Assembly (NCBI GenBank): GCA_009760855.2
Contig: WPIO01000038.1
Span: 3,248,501-3,312,500, forward strand
Length of the DNA stretch: 64,000 nt
From: Cristatella mucedo
Taxonomy: Eukaryota > Bryozoa > Phylactolaemata > Cristatellidae
Direction of reading: 5' to 3'
The translations under genes and the position numbers were made by a program. A model generated the notes under the pieces. That model ran no database searches. It was not told the origin of the DNA and saw only the letters and a list, made by a program, of their open reading frames with translations. Every line of letters begins with the position of its first letter. The stretch's first letter is position 1. Shown piece by piece: positions 44,901 through 55,120 of this stretch.

Positions 44901-46447
44901 CGCGATCTGGCACCGCGCCTGTTCACGGCAATTGCAGGCTGGGGCTCTGCTGTGTTCACGTGAGTAAATCCATTAGCATGCATTAAGACTTATTAGTTCA
45001 ATGTACGAGCGTCTAAGTATGCTTGGGTCGACATGTATTAACAGTTGCCATTAATACCTGATAGAGAGAGATAGAGATAGGGAGAGAGATAGAGATAGCG
45101 ATAGAGATATACAGATATACATTTATACAGATGTACAGATATACAGATATACAGATAGACATACAGATATACAGATAGACATACAGATATACAGATATAG
45201 ACATAGAGATGATGTAGAGATGCATAGATGTAGAGACAAGATATATAGATAAGCGACAAGCAGATAAGCAGACAGCTTAACGTAGGAATTTGATGAAAAT
45301 TGTATTACTGCAGGGTTGACTACATAGTTAAAGTTTCTGGACAGGGCCATGAAAGTAACGAGATCACTGCTTCGTCAAAGTAAAATGCCTACGCATAAGC
45401 TCATGTTTCTTATGTTTGAAATACATGGGGAATATATTTGGGCGACACAGTGATGTAAATCTACATACAATTTTAATTTGCATGGTCTACAATACTACCT
45501 ATCACACATGTTTACGCCCTTAATGTGCCACCAAGGCACAAGAATGTTACCGAAACCCCTGAGGAACTGACTGGATTTTAGCAAAACCAGTTTGTATCAG
45601 GTACTCAGCGGTTTATTACAGCGTATAGCGGGTCCTTGACATTCGTACGTTGTGTGCTTGTGTGTGCTGACACCGTTCCTGCTGCTGCTAACCACATTTA
45701 CGCGTCGACACTGCGGATGTCACATCTAAAAATTTCATGTTTGATGACATTGTGAATGTCGCCACTAATAACTTGGTCATGGTTTCTTTACAGCATCTGT
45801 AAAGTGCCTAGAAAGATATTAAGTTCTCTGATGGTGCTATAAAATGAATTATCATTCTTATTATTATATGGAACTGTAGAATAAGATGCAGCAACGTTCA
45901 ATGATAGGTTCTTGGTGAAATCATTGGCCAAACATACGCTTACAAAATGCACGCCGCTGTAATAAGTGTACTAAAAGAGCAGGCGAATTATTTCTCTGCA
46001 ACTATCTTGATTGAGTGATCTTGCTATTGGGTCTGGACTAAAGGCAGCTGCAGGAAACCTCCCGTCAGCCGCTTAAACCGACTACTACGGCTGCTAACTG
46101 CTATCACTGTACATGCTGTCACCGTGTACTGCCCTTTTCTATCGGCTACGTCAACAGTGTTGTTTGATTGCTTTGCATTATGTCCAAAGATAGATGCAAG
46201 GAGTCCAAGGATAAAGAGCTAGGAAGCCATTTTTCTCTATTGCAGGACCAAAGACTACTATTGGTTTTGGATACCGATCGCGGGCCCCGTGATCGGCGCC
46301 ATCTTCGGCGCTGCTCTCTACCTGCTGCTCATCGAGTTCCACTGGCCGCCGCCGGCGTCGTACAAGGGAAGCTCAGAACAAGCACAGGACACCCCGAGCA
46401 CTCCGCCTCCGGAGATTACCAAGCTTGAAGGTATGGGCCCACTTTGA
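38835..46447 (+). CDS. Aquaglyceroporin, six exons (whole gene span)
   Basis: Coding exons are 38835-38945, 39093-39219, 41882-42019, 44515-44633, 44742-44959 and 46246-46447. All introns are GT-AG and the phases (0, 1, 1, 0, 2) tile into 304 codons plus stop, a usual length for the family. By homology the product is a plasma-membrane channel for water, glycerol and similar small solutes. Visible signatures are NPA at residues 84-86 (GGHINPA) and NPARD at 216-220, whose Asp after Arg marks aquaglyceroporins. The selectivity-filter positions are Trp64, Gly204, Ser213 and Arg219. Two N-glycosylation sequons lie in the predicted extracellular loops: NES at 52-54 (loop A) and NKT at 142-144 (loop C). 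Loop C has the family phrase ALNHFDGG. The start codon is the first ATG in frame before REFLAELFGTFF. A phase-1 donor at 46431 could extend the C-terminus. It is a tandem paralogue of the gene at 1-128. Confidence 0.95.
39093..39219 (+). CDS. Aquaglyceroporin exon 2
   Basis: Residues 38-79 plus one base. The acceptor CTCTTTGCAG precedes AFGSSCSAQKVL. It carries the NES sequon in loop A and helix 2 with LSWGVAVTMALYVCGGVS, including the filter Trp. The donor CCG|GTAAGT is in phase 1. Confidence 0.94.
39720..41279. other. Aquaglyceroporin intron 2, 5' part
   Basis: Non-coding. A second GC-rich patch lies at about 40090-40520, and the rest shows no repeat match. Confidence 0.6.
41280..41393. 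repeat. AT-rich microsatellite in intron 2
   Basis: ATATAT and AATATAAT units, for example 41321-41375. Confidence 0.95.
41400..41700 (+). mobile_element. LINE-A 3' copy in intron 2
   Basis: CACAGCATTTAGTGGTCCGT, GATTTGTCTTGTATGTGCTT, GCTGACACTGTGCATGCTGC, TCTAGAAAGAGATTGAGTTC and CTATTATTATTATTATTATT. It contains the last few ORF2 codons, the 3' UTR and the tail. Confidence 0.9.
41882..42019 (+). CDS. Aquaglyceroporin exon 3
   Basis: Follows CGCTCGCGCAG. Residues 80-125 plus one base: GGHINPAISLAWAVIGRLQW with the first NPA motif (pore loop B), then KKVPLYVLAQFIGAFAGAAL and TYGVYY (helix 3). The donor ACG|GTAAGC is in phase 1. Confidence 0.97.
42020..42685. other. Aquaglyceroporin intron 3, 5' part
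   Basis: CpG-rich in places (42060-42520), but the open frames here continue intron sequence and show no domain. Confidence 0.6.
42691..42783 (+). repeat. (CA)n/(CG)n compound microsatellite in intron 3
   Basis: ACACACGC, GCACGCAC and ACACAGAC units. Confidence 0.95.
42784..44514. other. Aquaglyceroporin intron 3, 3' part
   Basis: No repeat match or domain-bearing frame was recognised. Confidence 0.55.
44515..44633 (+). CDS. Aquaglyceroporin exon 4
   Basis: The acceptor GCGTTTTAG completes a Glu codon. Residues 126-165: EALNHFDGGERRTDGENKTA then QIFSTFPQDYLTVTGGLVDQ. This is extracellular loop C, with the NKT sequon and the family-typical IF.T.P..... pattern. The donor CAG|GTATTT is in phase 0. 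Confidence 0.95.
44742..44959 (+). CDS. Aquaglyceroporin exon 5
   Basis: Follows GCCTTTCAG after a short intron (108 bases). Residues 166-238 (last codon split) cover helices 4-5 and pore loop E: APVLVGLLVTIIGTSFNRNC, GSAINPARDLAPRLFTAIAG and WGSAVF. Residues 216-220 are NPARD. The donor CAC|GTGAGT is in phase 2. Confidence 0.97.
45055..45262 (+). repeat. ATAGAGA / ATACAGAT repeat block in intron 5
   Basis: GATAGAGATAGGGAGAG units followed by repeated ATACAGATATACAGATAGAC units. The Tyr/Leu/Ile-rich minus-strand frames are artefacts. Confidence 0.95.
45263..45620. other. Intron 5, nothing recognised
   Basis: Unique non-coding sequence. Confidence 0.6.
45625..45868 (+). mobile_element. LINE-A 3' UTR and tail in intron 5
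   Basis: AGCGGGTCCTTGACATTCGT, TGTGTGCTGACACCGTTCCT, GTAAAGTGCCTAGAAAGATA, CTGATGGTGCTATAAAATGA and a TTATTATT end. More diverged than the copy at 58433-58828. Confidence 0.8.
45869..46245. other. Intron 5, 3' part, nothing recognised
   Basis: Non-coding, ending in the acceptor TTCTCTATTGCAG. Confidence 0.6.
46246..46447 (+). CDS. Aquaglyceroporin exon 6 (terminal or penultimate)
   Basis: Residues 238-304: KDYYWFWIPIAGPVIGAIFG, AALYLLLIEFHWPPP (helix 6) and a cytosolic tail rich in Ser, Pro and Thr (DTPSTPPPEITKLE). The frame runs to TGA at 46445-46447 after GMGPL. GAAG|GTATGG at 46431 is a possible phase-1 donor, as in the upstream paralogue. Confidence 0.95.
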
Positions 46448-47362
46448 ACACCTCGTCCTCGTGTGATTAGCTACTTTAGATGCCTCTGCGTCCATACGGA
46501 GCAGAAAGAGATCTCTCAGAAGACAATGCCTCTTGCAGTGGTTGCGGCCCATGATAAATGAACTAAGCTGGGAGCAGAAAAGTTCTCCGATGGCGTCTGT
46601 GAATCATTCGCTTGACAGATAAATGGCTGCCGAAAAAGCGATGGGTACTTTAACTTTCACTCCTCAGCACCGTGTACCATTGCTTCAGATCCAGAGGCTA
46701 TCAAAACATTAGGATCAGGCTTTAAATATATAGAGTTTTCACAAGCAACAGACACGGGGTCTTCATGAGTCTGTGAAACCCGCGGTCGCATAAGTAACCT
46801 AGCGGTCCTACCAGAGGCCAGACTCATTCCAGAAGGCTGCGGTGCTCTGATAACCTTGTTGCGCCCGAAGTTGATCTGCACCCGCACCGTCACGAAGACT
46901 TGCATACTTTCTTTATGGATATAAGTACGTCAGCTCAATAGAATGTGAGCTGCTCTATGTGGTAGTTACTAGCATCTTCAGAAATACGTTTTGGCACAGC
47001 TTGCGATGCTTGCATGTCAGCAAGCGGAAATTTCCTAACGGTGCACAAACTGATATTACTACCGAGGAGGAAAACTGTATTGATAATGGTATTGGTAGCA
47101 ATGAGCTATGTGGAATTTTAATATCAACAAAAAGTCACCCTAAAGTCACGTGGTCATCGCACCTTCTCGGATCGTGGTGAAAAAGGAAAGTAACAGTTGG
47201 CTGACTCTGAGAATGAGATTAATTAGAAGTATCATAATTCATGTCTGCCCTAAACCAATGAGTTCGAAAGCACACTTGCAGTCCAGAGAAACGCTTCAAA
47301 TAGAAGAGATCTTTATGAATGTATTTTAGCAGCCAAGTTCCACCACTTCTGACTGAGCTTCT
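46448..47362. other. 3' flank of the aquaglyceroporin, nothing recognised
   Basis: No clear AATAAA was found in the first few hundred bases. No repeat match. Confidence 0.5.
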
Positions 47363-47890
47363 GTATTTCTGTATCTCCGTCTGTAACTCCACAAAGTCAT
47401 TAAGACTCTGTGGGTGTTACGCACGAGAGTTTTGTGTAGCCCACTCACAGCCTAAGCGGCTTTTGGTACGCATTTGGTACCCAATAGACTTTGTCTCACA
47501 CAACAAAGAGAAAGTGGTAAGCAGCAGAGTCAGGAGAGCATTGAGGTAGTGAGTGGCATGGAAGTAACAGCTCAGGAAAGCTGAAAAAATGAGCCATAGT
47601 CGGCAGCAGGAGAGTAGTTGTCGTTGCGTAAGAACTGTGGAAGCGAGTTCCACAGTCTCGAACCTGCAGAGCAAAAGCTTCTGTCGCCAACGGTCTTTAA
47701 GCTGAGGAATGGAGCAGCTAATTTATTGTCCACACAGGACCTGAGGGCGCGAGCAGGCTGAAACTGGTGCAGCAGTTCAGCCAGGTACGACAGAGCCAAG
47801 CCTTAGTGGCCTTGGCCTTGAGGGTCAGCCTAAGCTTCATTCTTACATTCAAAGTTTCAAAACTATTTTACGACCTGCAGTCTGACTTAC
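47363..47890 (-). mobile_element. LINE-B 3' copy
   Basis: The minus strand reads LSYLAELLHQFQPARALRSC, VDNKLAAPFLSLKTVGDRSF and LWNSLPQFLRNDNYSPAADY, then CEWATQNSRA and the tail GACTTTGTGGAGTTACAGAC, GGAGATACAGAAATAC. One frameshift lies near 47570-47600. Confidence 0.9.
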
Positions 47891-48965
47891 AGGTCACTTC
47901 ACTCGTTTGCACCAGCCCGAATTCAGCCCATACCCAGCCATTTCCGCCCTCACTCCGCCAGTTCGCTCTCGCAGCACTGCTCCTCAGTATCTAGTCATCT
48001 CACTGTCTCTCGCATAGAGTCTAAATTATTCATGAATGAGTTACCAGCAAGTGTGCACCAAAATCTTGGAGCTATATTCTGGCCACGGTAGCAACCTGCC
48101 TACCACCTAAAATGGCAATCCACTTTGTAAGTCTCGAGTAAAGACGCGTGTGTTCCGATCGAAATCAAATCTCTCCTCATCCAAGGAAGTTTTCAGTTTT
48201 TTTTGGTGTGCTTGCTTGCGCCCCTTTGCATGATTGAACGCGTGTTACTAGTCAAGGACTTACCAACCTATGGTCACCAGTTGTTGCATGCGTTCTTTTA
48301 TCAAGCCAGCCTAAGCATGGCTCATGGCTACTTTTTCGTGCTCGATGCTGTGCACGGAAGGTCGTGCACAGCTTGTTTTTTCCCTCGGTGGATCAGCTAT
48401 GCCATTGGCAGTTCAAGCTGGCCGGGAGCGACTTAAACTCGTATGTGCCTAACGAGCAAGTGAACTATTTTTTTTCCAGATGTGTAAACTAATATTCAAG
48501 CACGCACCTCCATCGGATCTTTCGATCGCTCTACGCCCAATGCTGATTTTCTATTTGACTCGTCTGTTCATCTATCGTCCAGTCTTTAGCGGTGTCATTA
48601 GCATCGACGAAGGCAGCCAGCGTGGCAAGACGGCTCGTATTCAAAAGCCCTTTCCTTTGCTTTGATTTGAACATAAAATTGGTTGTACTTTAGGTGTCGA
48701 TTTTGCCGTGGTGCATCGCCATCTTAGATCGTACAACAGGCAAAAACCCTCAGTAGAAGGCTGGTAGACGCTGGCAGAAAGGCTCTTCGCGCCATTCGAA
48801 GAAGCCACTTAGTCGTGTTGCTCACATCTTAGGCCAGAGCTTCGCCTCTGATGCAGCAAGGCATGATCTGCTTTTGCCTTAACATTTGAGTGCCAACAAT
48901 TGGACCAGCTGAGCCAAGATTGACTACTCCAAAAGCGTTAGGGTAAATAGGATTTTGCAAGACCA
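47891..48965. other. Intergenic, nothing recognised
   Basis: No gene or repeat match. Confidence 0.5.
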
Positions 48966-49085
48966 AAATCAATAGCAATAATGTTAATAATAGATTATTT
49001 GTTATCGATAGTGCCCTTCAGAGAACTAAACTCCGCCCAGGTGCTTTATAACTCCCTGTAAGATGAATAATGACTACCCGACGGG
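48966..49085 (-). mobile_element. LINE-A tail fragment
   Basis: AATAATGTTAATAATAGATT, GATAGTGCCCTTCAGAGAAC and CCCAGGTGCTTTATAACTCC. The following sequence to about 49600 (GAAAGTGAGTTCGAGACATT, GAAGGGACCTGTAAGCCAGA) may be a very old continuation of the same element. Confidence 0.55.
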
Positions 49086-49171
49086 TTATGTGGTATCGAG
49101 AAATCAGCAAAAGCAATCAGTATCAGGCTCAGGCCAGCATTCTGTATTAAGCACTGAGACGCTGGCAACAG

Positions 49172-49277
49172 TATGACAGTATCGTGGGTTAGTAAGGCAC
49201 GCGGCCAGTAACGAGCACAGCAATCTTATGACAGTATCGTGGGTTAGTAAGGCACGCGGCCAGTAACGAGCACAGCA
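49172..49277 (+). repeat. 51-base direct duplication, 55-base period
   Basis: TATGACAGTATCGTGGGTTA through ACGAGCACAGCA occurs at 49172-49222 and again, with no difference that I can see, at 49227-49277. Confidence 0.97.
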
Positions 49278-49799
49278 TTGAGCAGAGCTACATGCTTCGC
49301 AAAGCAGAGCAGAGATAAAGAAGACAACTTCACTAGGGCGACGTGACGACTGACGCGGAGCAAGAGCTTCTCTGACTGCGGCTTGAACGATGTAGGTTTT
49401 TCAGGCAGCTATCGTGGCCGAAAGTGAGTTCGAGACATTCGGTGCATACGATATCGATTTTGGTGCTCGATAGCCAGCAGCTCTCAATTTAGGCGAAACG
49501 ACTAGATGCTAAGTAGCCTGCGGCCCTGGAGAACATAGAACGAGTGAGGATGTTTGATTGCTGAGCCGTTGCAAGTGAGTGAAGGGACCTGTAAGCCAGA
49601 CGTAGAACCCGATGTCTGTTTGATGCTTAATGGGAAATTTCAAGAAAATACTTTAAAAATGTGGCCAGCAATCGAGTATGTATTCAGGGTACCTTTTAAA
49701 AGACGGAGAATTGCGTCGACTGCAACCCTCAACTGTTACTCATTCCTCCCACCGAAAATATTGATAACGGAAGATAAAAGCTTCCGTGTGTCATGAGGC

Positions 49800-51624
49800 C
49801 AAAGGGTCAAAGCCTGCGAGTAGCAATCTGAGTTTTGATAACTTTAGACAAACCGGTCGTGCAAAAGATAGCTGGGATACTTAAGCCCGTGACGAGACAT
49901 GATAAAACAGTTCGCATCTTTGCCAATAAGGACTGCATCGAGCGGTATACGATTGATGAGGAAATCCACAGTATTCTCTACTAATGCTCCTGCTAATTCC
50001 AAAAATGGAGGGCATTTCAGAGAGACATGAAGACAAAGCCGATGGGTCTGACGCAAGAGGAACGGCAGCTCTACCTTTGCAGATCGAAACTCAACTCCTT
50101 TTGGCTACCCAGTAAAGATTTGCACCTGATAATTAGGACGGACCTATACAAACGAGTTAGATTAATACTCAGTCGCACAATATCCCCTTACCCCGTGTAA
50201 TCAGGGATCGACAAGAGTAAATGGTTGTGTGTCTTGTGCCGATGCCTTCAAAAACCTGCTGGAGTCGGGAAGCCAAAAGATCAAAGCCGGAATGAATTAT
50301 GACCTTCTCAATTGTGTGCCAGACCGTATGTGTGTTGTGTCTCTGTCACAAGGTGTCGAATAAGACTGGTGTGCCTCAAGGTATCAATGCACTTTCTTAT
50401 CATCTGCAAATTTCCTGCACGTTGACGGTTTGATATCATGAGTACTGCGTGTGCTTGTATGCTCTGCCGGCTAGCTCCTGTTCTTTCTGCCTTGCCGGCC
50501 CTGCAGTACCTTGACGTCGGCTAGACTATAGCAGCACAGGCGGCAATAGTTAGATCAATCACTAAGTGAGCCGGTGCCTTATCAGCTCTGTTGTTCTCGA
50601 GCTAAAACAAATCTGCTCACGTGTAGCCAGTAGGTTCGGATTGTTTTATACTTGAGCTACCCCTGCAGCTTTGTCATAATGACGCAAAGCTCTTCCAGCA
50701 GCGTACGACGGCGTAAGCTTTATTCTCGTTGACTGCGAGCAGTTGGACCACTCTTCGCTGTAGCATGCAGCTTCCTCAAAGACGGTAGGGTAGCTAGGGC
50801 AAGCCCAGACTAGATGCTGATGGTGCGCTCAGCTTTCATTGCATTAGAAGAACTGATTTCTGGTGAGGCCCACGAAAGACTTTTACTATCAAAATTTGGC
50901 CTGCCGGTTTCCTTGGCCACGTCTGGCAGCCAGGTTAAAGTTTATGTTGCTCTCCAGTGCGTCTATAATAGCGAGCGATCGTATTTGCATAAATTGTGAA
51001 TGTCCGGCGGAAAGGAGTAACGCCCGTACTGCCGATCGCCTGGCCGATCCACTGGCCCATAGAACGAGTGCCAGTGCCAAAATAAGTGCACTCTCGTGGC
51101 TGAAAGTTTTATTTTAATATTTGAAGACCTAAAGTCAGAAATTATAAAAATCAAAAGAGTAAATAGGTTAATGAGCACCGATTCGGAAGTGTAGAGATCG
51201 CACCTCCTAGAAAAACTATCCCAGAGTGCAGCAACAAATTTAAGAAAGGCAAGTGGGCGTCGCCGGCTTCAAACTAGGAGGAACGTGAGATTTATGTAAA
51301 GCTCGACTCCAACGAACGTGTTTTTATTTTTTCTCCCATCGAGATTTCGCTATACTAAGTTAAGGCTGCAAGGCTGTCGATCTGACGAATGAGCTCACCA
51401 CCTAGCTCAGTGAGTATTCGGGCCTGTTTTGTAAATTGTAGCTGACCATGCTGACCAGCTGACCATGAATTTTTTCATGGGGCTTAATCTAGGTTACATA
51501 ACAATAATAACACGTTTAATAAGTGATCTTGAAGGCATCAGCTGACCTATTGTTATACTTACCCAATCGTGGATCCCTGAAAAGTAAGTTACCGCAAATT
51601 CACTTGGACGAAGCAAATGGAGTC
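49800..51624. other. Intergenic, nothing recognised
   Basis: No domain-bearing frame. A short CTGACCATG duplication lies near 51444-51470. Confidence 0.5.
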
Positions 51625-51790
51625 AGGAAATTTTTTTTATTTAAACTAAAGGATAGCAGCAGAAGACCCTTAGGGGCTATAACCCACCTTCAATGGCAAA
51701 GGCACAATAGCCTGCTGCTGGACTCAAACCTTCAACCAGGGTACTGAAGTGTCAGCACCTCGCCCCTTGACTTTGACCTACGGGCTTAGC
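51625..51790 (-). mobile_element. SINE-A-related copy (diverged)
   Basis: TTTTATTTAAACTAAAGGAT, GCAGCAGAAGACCCTTAGGG, GGCAAAGGCACAATAGCCTG and CTGGACTCAAACCTTCAACC follow the minus-strand SINE-A order with a different head. Confidence 0.55.
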
Positions 51791-51865
51791 ACCAGTCAGC
51801 AGCGTATAAGCACATAGCCACAATCCGCTGGTTGATTACGGGCAACTCATATTTTAAGAAGCTGC

Positions 51866-51893
51866 TACTGGGTCTTAGCCCAGTGGTTGAGGG

Positions 51894-51939
<46 letters not shown>

Positions 51940-52072
51940 ACGATCCGGGTCGTGGGTTCGAGTCCTGCAGTAGTCGATCCTTTATTAACCACCGCAAACG
52001 GTGGTGGCGATGGTGGCCGCGAAGGCTCTTCTGCCGCCACGGAAATGAGGCTGTTAAATCAGCCTTGACCTT
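51866..52072 (+). mobile_element. SINE-A body with a different tRNA-like head containing (TC)n
   Basis: The head GGGTCTTAGCCCAGTGGTTG AGGGCTC is box-A-like and GTGGGTTCGAGTCC is a good box B. They are separated by a (TC)n run at 51898-51936. The body (GTCGATCCTTTATTA, GGTGGTGGCGATGGTGGCCG, GAAGGCTCTTCTGCCGCCAC, GAGGCTGTTAAATCAGCC) matches SINE-A. Confidence 0.8.
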
Positions 52073-52509
52073 TTTTCAGGGTAATTCGCGGTCGGATAGG
52101 AAAACTCAAGGCGAACCGCACCAGGTGGTGCGAATCAAGTGGCATACCAGTGCCGCCGTACTGTGGCATCACTACATCGGCCTTTGCACAAGCCGCCACG
52201 GTAGCTCCAAGCGGTACGCTTGGTCAGACGTCCCCGAGTTGCTGTTTGGGGAACTAAGTACCTTTCGAAGAATGCCGAGCACAAATTCGCTGAACATTCA
52301 TTAACCATGGAATGCCCAAACTAGAATCCACGCCGCAGTAACCAAACGACGAGCGCGTGGAACAGCAAATACGACAGGCGAAGCCGGCGTACCACTCAGG
52401 TGCTCAGTATCTAACGGAAGCTGCCGGTCTCCGGGGAGCTCCGCTCCATGAAACCGGAAGTTGACATCTTAGAAAACTTGACCCTCCGAACCAGAAGTTG
52501 ATATCCTCC
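52073..52509. other. Intergenic, nothing recognised
   Basis: Unique sequence. Confidence 0.5.
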
Positions 52510-52556
52510 CGACTAGTAATGAAATGTATCTCCGTCTGTGACTCCACAAACTTATA
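52510..52556 (-). mobile_element. LINE-B 3' terminal fragment
   Basis: GAAATGTATCTCCGTCTGTG followed by ACTCCACAAACTTATA matches the LINE-B tail only. Confidence 0.6.
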
Positions 52557-53740
52557 GTGCTCCTCGAAAGCCCACCGAGCCAGCTCCGACTGCAAGACCG
52601 GTACAACCTGTGCTCCTAGCAGAAGAAAACTGGCTTTCGCCCCAGACTTATATCGAATGCCTTTATTCCGTGAGAGCCGGTTGCAATAAATTCGCTTGGA
52701 AGTCACCACATTTCTGCCGGTGGAAAAACCAGAAGACGGGAAGCTGGATCGCATCTGCGGGCGCTGAAGACGACCCCTACATATCCACTGTGCTCATTCG
52801 TAGCTCATTGTTTAGAGCGATGAGTTGCATTGTGCTCCTCGGCTTACTAAACTTGCAAGTGGAATATTTAGCGGCTACGATCGTCCCGAGCTCGATTCCA
52901 TTCACAGCGCCACGCGTGGTCGCAGATGTCGAACACGGTCGCCGGCGTCCTTCCGGCTGACGTAAACCTTTGCTGTTCGAGTACCATTTCCTGCCCGATA
53001 ACTCGCAGCGATAATCACGCGACCAGCGATCACGTGACCACCAATCACATGACCGGCGATCGGGCAGCTCACTCTTCGCTGCTTGCAGAGCGGCGAGACG
53101 GCTGCCAATTACGCTTGCTGCACGGGTTACTAATTTAACTAGTTACGGTACACACACATTTTCTTCTCAACGTATTTCCTGCGCCTGCATGTTCCGTTGA
53201 AAATTTATTTCTGCATAAAAATACGCTAACCCATAATGATAACATAATTGCAATGATCGTCAGTTGTCCCTCACCACTTCGCACTCCGAAGTTTAGTGGC
53301 TTCACTTAATCGCGGTTTTTCAGATGCACGTATATTCATTAAAAAAGTTGATCGAGATAGGGAAATGGATACAGCCAGTCCGCTTGGTTGTTTGAGTCGA
53401 TTAAACACCGCTGTATTAAAATTAAAACTAAAATTACTGTATGCATGGGCTATAAGCCCAAGCACTCGAGCACCCCTGCCCATCCTGCAATGCCAGGCGC
53501 AGCCGCTCGACCACTGCCTACGCGTGTGCAAGAACTGTTTTCCAAAAAATCGGGTATGACGAAGTCAAGCCAATCAGAGTGTGCTATTTACTGATTGGCT
53601 ACGAAATGATTGGCTACAAACAATAAAAATAATTGATGCAGAAGCAAAGAATCAATGGCGTTTTTAGGACGAAATACCACCGACGAGATACGCATTCAAA
53701 AGTAGCAAGTTTTAATGAGAAACGGTGCGCCCAGCAGTAG
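52557..53740. other. Intergenic, nothing recognised
   Basis: A 140-codon plus frame (52538-52960) has no domain. GATCACGTGACC-type repeats lie at 53000-53060. Confidence 0.45.
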
Positions 53741-55120
53741 CTCTGGAGTGCTCGCGCTCGATCTAGCGTCGCAGGCTGGTCCGACGTACCGCGTCGGTGG
53801 AACTTGAGTACGTAGGAGCTGGGACGCTGCTGATTAACCGCACGTCGCAGTGCGGTAGCTGGCACCGCAGCGTTCGCCCCGCGCTGCCCGAGGCGAAAAA
53901 GCGGAAAAGCAGAAAGATCAGCTCTCAGTCAGGCGCTCGCGGTCTGCAGGTGCCGCGAGCCCCATTTTTGCGGTTGAGCTTTAGCAGGCGGCGGTCTGTC
54001 GGTTAGGGTTCAGCTGAGCGACCGGAACTGACGCACCGTCGGGTAACCGCGGCTCGGGCGGGGGCCGGGAAGAGATACTGAGCCGAGCATCGTGGGCTCG
54101 TCACTGCTCGTCCACAGGCAGCCGCCTCCAGACCTGACCGTTCGATTCGACTCGAACGTTAGCATGACGAGCACTGCATATCTTCGAAGCGACTGCCAGC
54201 ACCCGTTTGCTAAATCGGCCGCCCCACCTGCAGTAGGGTCGCCTGTAGGTAGCACAGTTGACCCTTGGCGTAGCTGCCGGTGGTTGGCGTTCGGCCTCGT
54301 TGTTGGCTTCGGAGAAATCCGGCCGCTCACGCTTGACTTCCTGCATTGGTCGCCGTTTCGCTGCCTGCGCCTGCGAAGGCGACCGGGCGTCCACTGCCGC
54401 CGTGTGCATTGGCTGGCACCCTGCCGCCGAGGCAGGGTGCGGTCGGAGTGCAAGCGGTCGCAAACCACATGGACACCGTTGTCCTTTGTGCGCGCAATCG
54501 CGCTGCGTAGGAGAGCACCTAGCGAGATTGGCAGCTCAATGATAAGCGTCGCGGCCAAGCGAATTTAGGTTAGGCCACTTTGTCACTACGAATCTTAGCG
54601 ACTGCTTTCGCGAGGCTGCGACGCCCGACGTTCATACGTCAGCCGTAGCGGCGGCCTGAATGTCGCCTAGCAACGGCAGGGGATACTCGGTGGCGGATTC
54701 GCGACAGCTGGCAGCGCCGGACCAAGCGCATGCGTTTCCCAGCCGTTTCCAGACAGCACAGGAAATGAAGCTTTCCGCCGATCTCTCTTGGCTACGCTCG
54801 AGGCGGACACGGGTAGAGCACGAGCCGGCGGGTAGGGAGGCCTCTTTCTGCGTCGGAGTTTGCGGCTGCGAGCCGCCGCTGGCCTCAAACTCTGACTCGC
54901 CGGCGTAACCGGGCCGAGTTGAACGCAAGTTCGTGGTACGCTGAGCCGCCGAGCGCGGAGGCTGCTAGCGCTTACCGGGACAGGTCGACTTTGCAGCGTG
55001 AATACGCTGCCTCGCTGCTGACGCACTGTGTGGCGGGCGACTCTCGAAGACTCCTCTACTCTTCCCACAATCTGTATGGCGCGAGCGAAGGATGGCGTTC
55101 ATCCTTAATAGAAAATGGCG
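53741..55120. promoter_or_regulatory. GC/CpG-rich island without a recognisable gene
   Basis: CG dinucleotides are dense. The overlapping frames on both strands (up to 182 codons at 54010-54558 minus and 158 codons at 54092-54568 plus) are mutually exclusive and domain-free. Candidate promoter or first-exon region of an unknown transcript. Confidence 0.4.
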
